Below, in pieces: positions 33,597 to 33,997 of a stretch of DNA of 33,997 nt (position 1 is its first letter; each line of letters begins with the position of its first letter). Made by a program: the position numbers and the translations under genes. Source of the DNA: Oscillospiraceae bacterium (lineage in GTDB: Bacteria > Bacillota > Clostridia > Oscillospirales > CAG-272); contig SVSC01000010.1 in NCBI GenBank assembly GCA_015064525.1, positions 1 to 33,997 on the forward strand, given 5' to 3'. The notes under the pieces were generated by a model. The model had not been told where the DNA came from, did no database searches, and was given only the letters and a program-made list of their open reading frames with translations.

Positions 33597-33997
33597 AATC
33601 ATTGGAAATGCAGGGCTTTAAGTCCTTCCCCGATAAGACCCGTCTGCTCTTTGACAGCGGCGTGGAGGTGGACGTTGCCAATATCGGCGATGCCCACGGC
33701 GTTACGGTTATCGTGGGACCCAACGGATCGGGAAAATCCAATATTGCCGACGCCATGCGTTGGGTTTTGGGAGAGATTTCCTCCAAAAGCCTGAGAGGAA
33801 GCAAAATGGAGGACGTTATTTTCGGCGGCGCCGACAGCAGACGTCCCATGGGCTACGCAGAGGTGTCGGTTACCTTTGATAACCGAGGAGAATTCGCCAA
33901 GCTGGATTGCCCGTACGATGAGGTTACCGTTACCAGACGGTATTTTCGCGCAGGAGACAGCGAATACTTTATCAACCGAAAGGCGGTTCGCCTGAAG
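33587..33997 (+). CDS. smc: Chromosome segregation protein SMC, N-terminal part (continues past window)
   Basis: SMC is the ATPase of the bacterial condensin, partner of ScpA and ScpB encoded at 17095-19005. The first 137 codons are present and the frame is open to the end. Visible are MYLKSLEMQGFKSFPDKTRL, Walker A GPNGSGKSN (44-52), the R-loop-like LRGSKMEDVIFGG and the EVTVTRRYFR strand. The start is GTG at 33587, 10 bases after GAAGGAG; it overlaps the upstream stop by 10 bases. Compared with the pattern I know, about 13 extra residues (26-38) sit between FDSG and the strand leading into Walker A. Confidence 0.95.
   Translation, partial: MYLKSLEMQGFKSFPDKTRLLFDSGVEVDVANIGDAHGVTVIVGPNGSGKSNIADAMRWVLGEISSKSLRGSKMEDVIFGGADSRRPMGYAEVSVTFDNRGEFAKLDCPYDEVTVTRRYFRAGDSEYFINRKAVRLK

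Overview
The window reads as a conserved chromosomal segment of an endospore-forming member of the Clostridia (Firmicutes/Bacillota). The grounds are a clostridial-type Spo0A with a near-canonical effector domain, the sporulation proteins YtfJ/GerW and CotH, two DacF/DacB-type D,D-carboxypeptidases, the recO-mutS2, scpA-scpB and infC-rpmI-rplT blocks, a reverse rubrerythrin typical of anaerobes, and Shine-Dalgarno/sigma-A signals of Gram-positive type. Base composition is moderate to fairly high in GC, and Ile is usually coded ATC. I see no tRNA, rRNA, CRISPR array, insertion sequence, integrase or phage gene, and I cannot name a genus.

Layout. (1) 1-4978, plus strand: the 3' end of era, then recO, mutS2 (ATGA overlap), a YwaF/TIGR02206-like membrane protein, and secG with its own promoter, leader hairpin and terminator. 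(2) 5032-9301, minus strand: an Ala/Pro/Lys-rich protein with four YegP/DUF1508 repeats, a CotH-type lipoprotein, and a DUF134 regulator plus reverse rubrerythrin pair; each of the three units has a TTGACA-17-TANAAT type promoter. (3) 9440-12227, plus strand: a membrane-anchored DacF-like protein, an ExoIII-family AP endonuclease and an Amidase_6 protein. (4) 12398-22869, minus strand: a long cluster lon - engB - M50 protease - scpA - scpB - DUF2953 - ytfJ - dacB - rluB - small GNAT-like protein, followed by spo0A with its own promoter. (5) 23350-33997, plus strand: the L20-type leader, infC (AUU start), rpmI, rplT, a SpoU-family RNA methyltransferase, dprA, topA, trmFO, plsX, rnc, an Elp3-like radical SAM protein and the 5' end of smc.

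The genes cover housekeeping (ribosome assembly and translation, chromosome condensation by SMC-ScpAB, recombination and repair, Sec export, lipid synthesis) together with spore-associated envelope functions (DacB, YtfJ, CotH, Spo0A). The condensin parts are split: scpA/scpB lie in the minus-strand lon cluster and smc at the right edge.

I found no clear new multi-gene system. The places most worth a second look are the gene-free region 22870-23527 (a candidate small RNA on the minus strand, an orphan plus-strand terminator and the L20 leader), the hairpin that contains the dacB ribosome binding site, the tandem YegP-repeat protein with a histone-tail-like N-terminus, the Cys-rich DUF134 regulator next to rubrerythrin, and an insertion just before the SMC Walker A motif.
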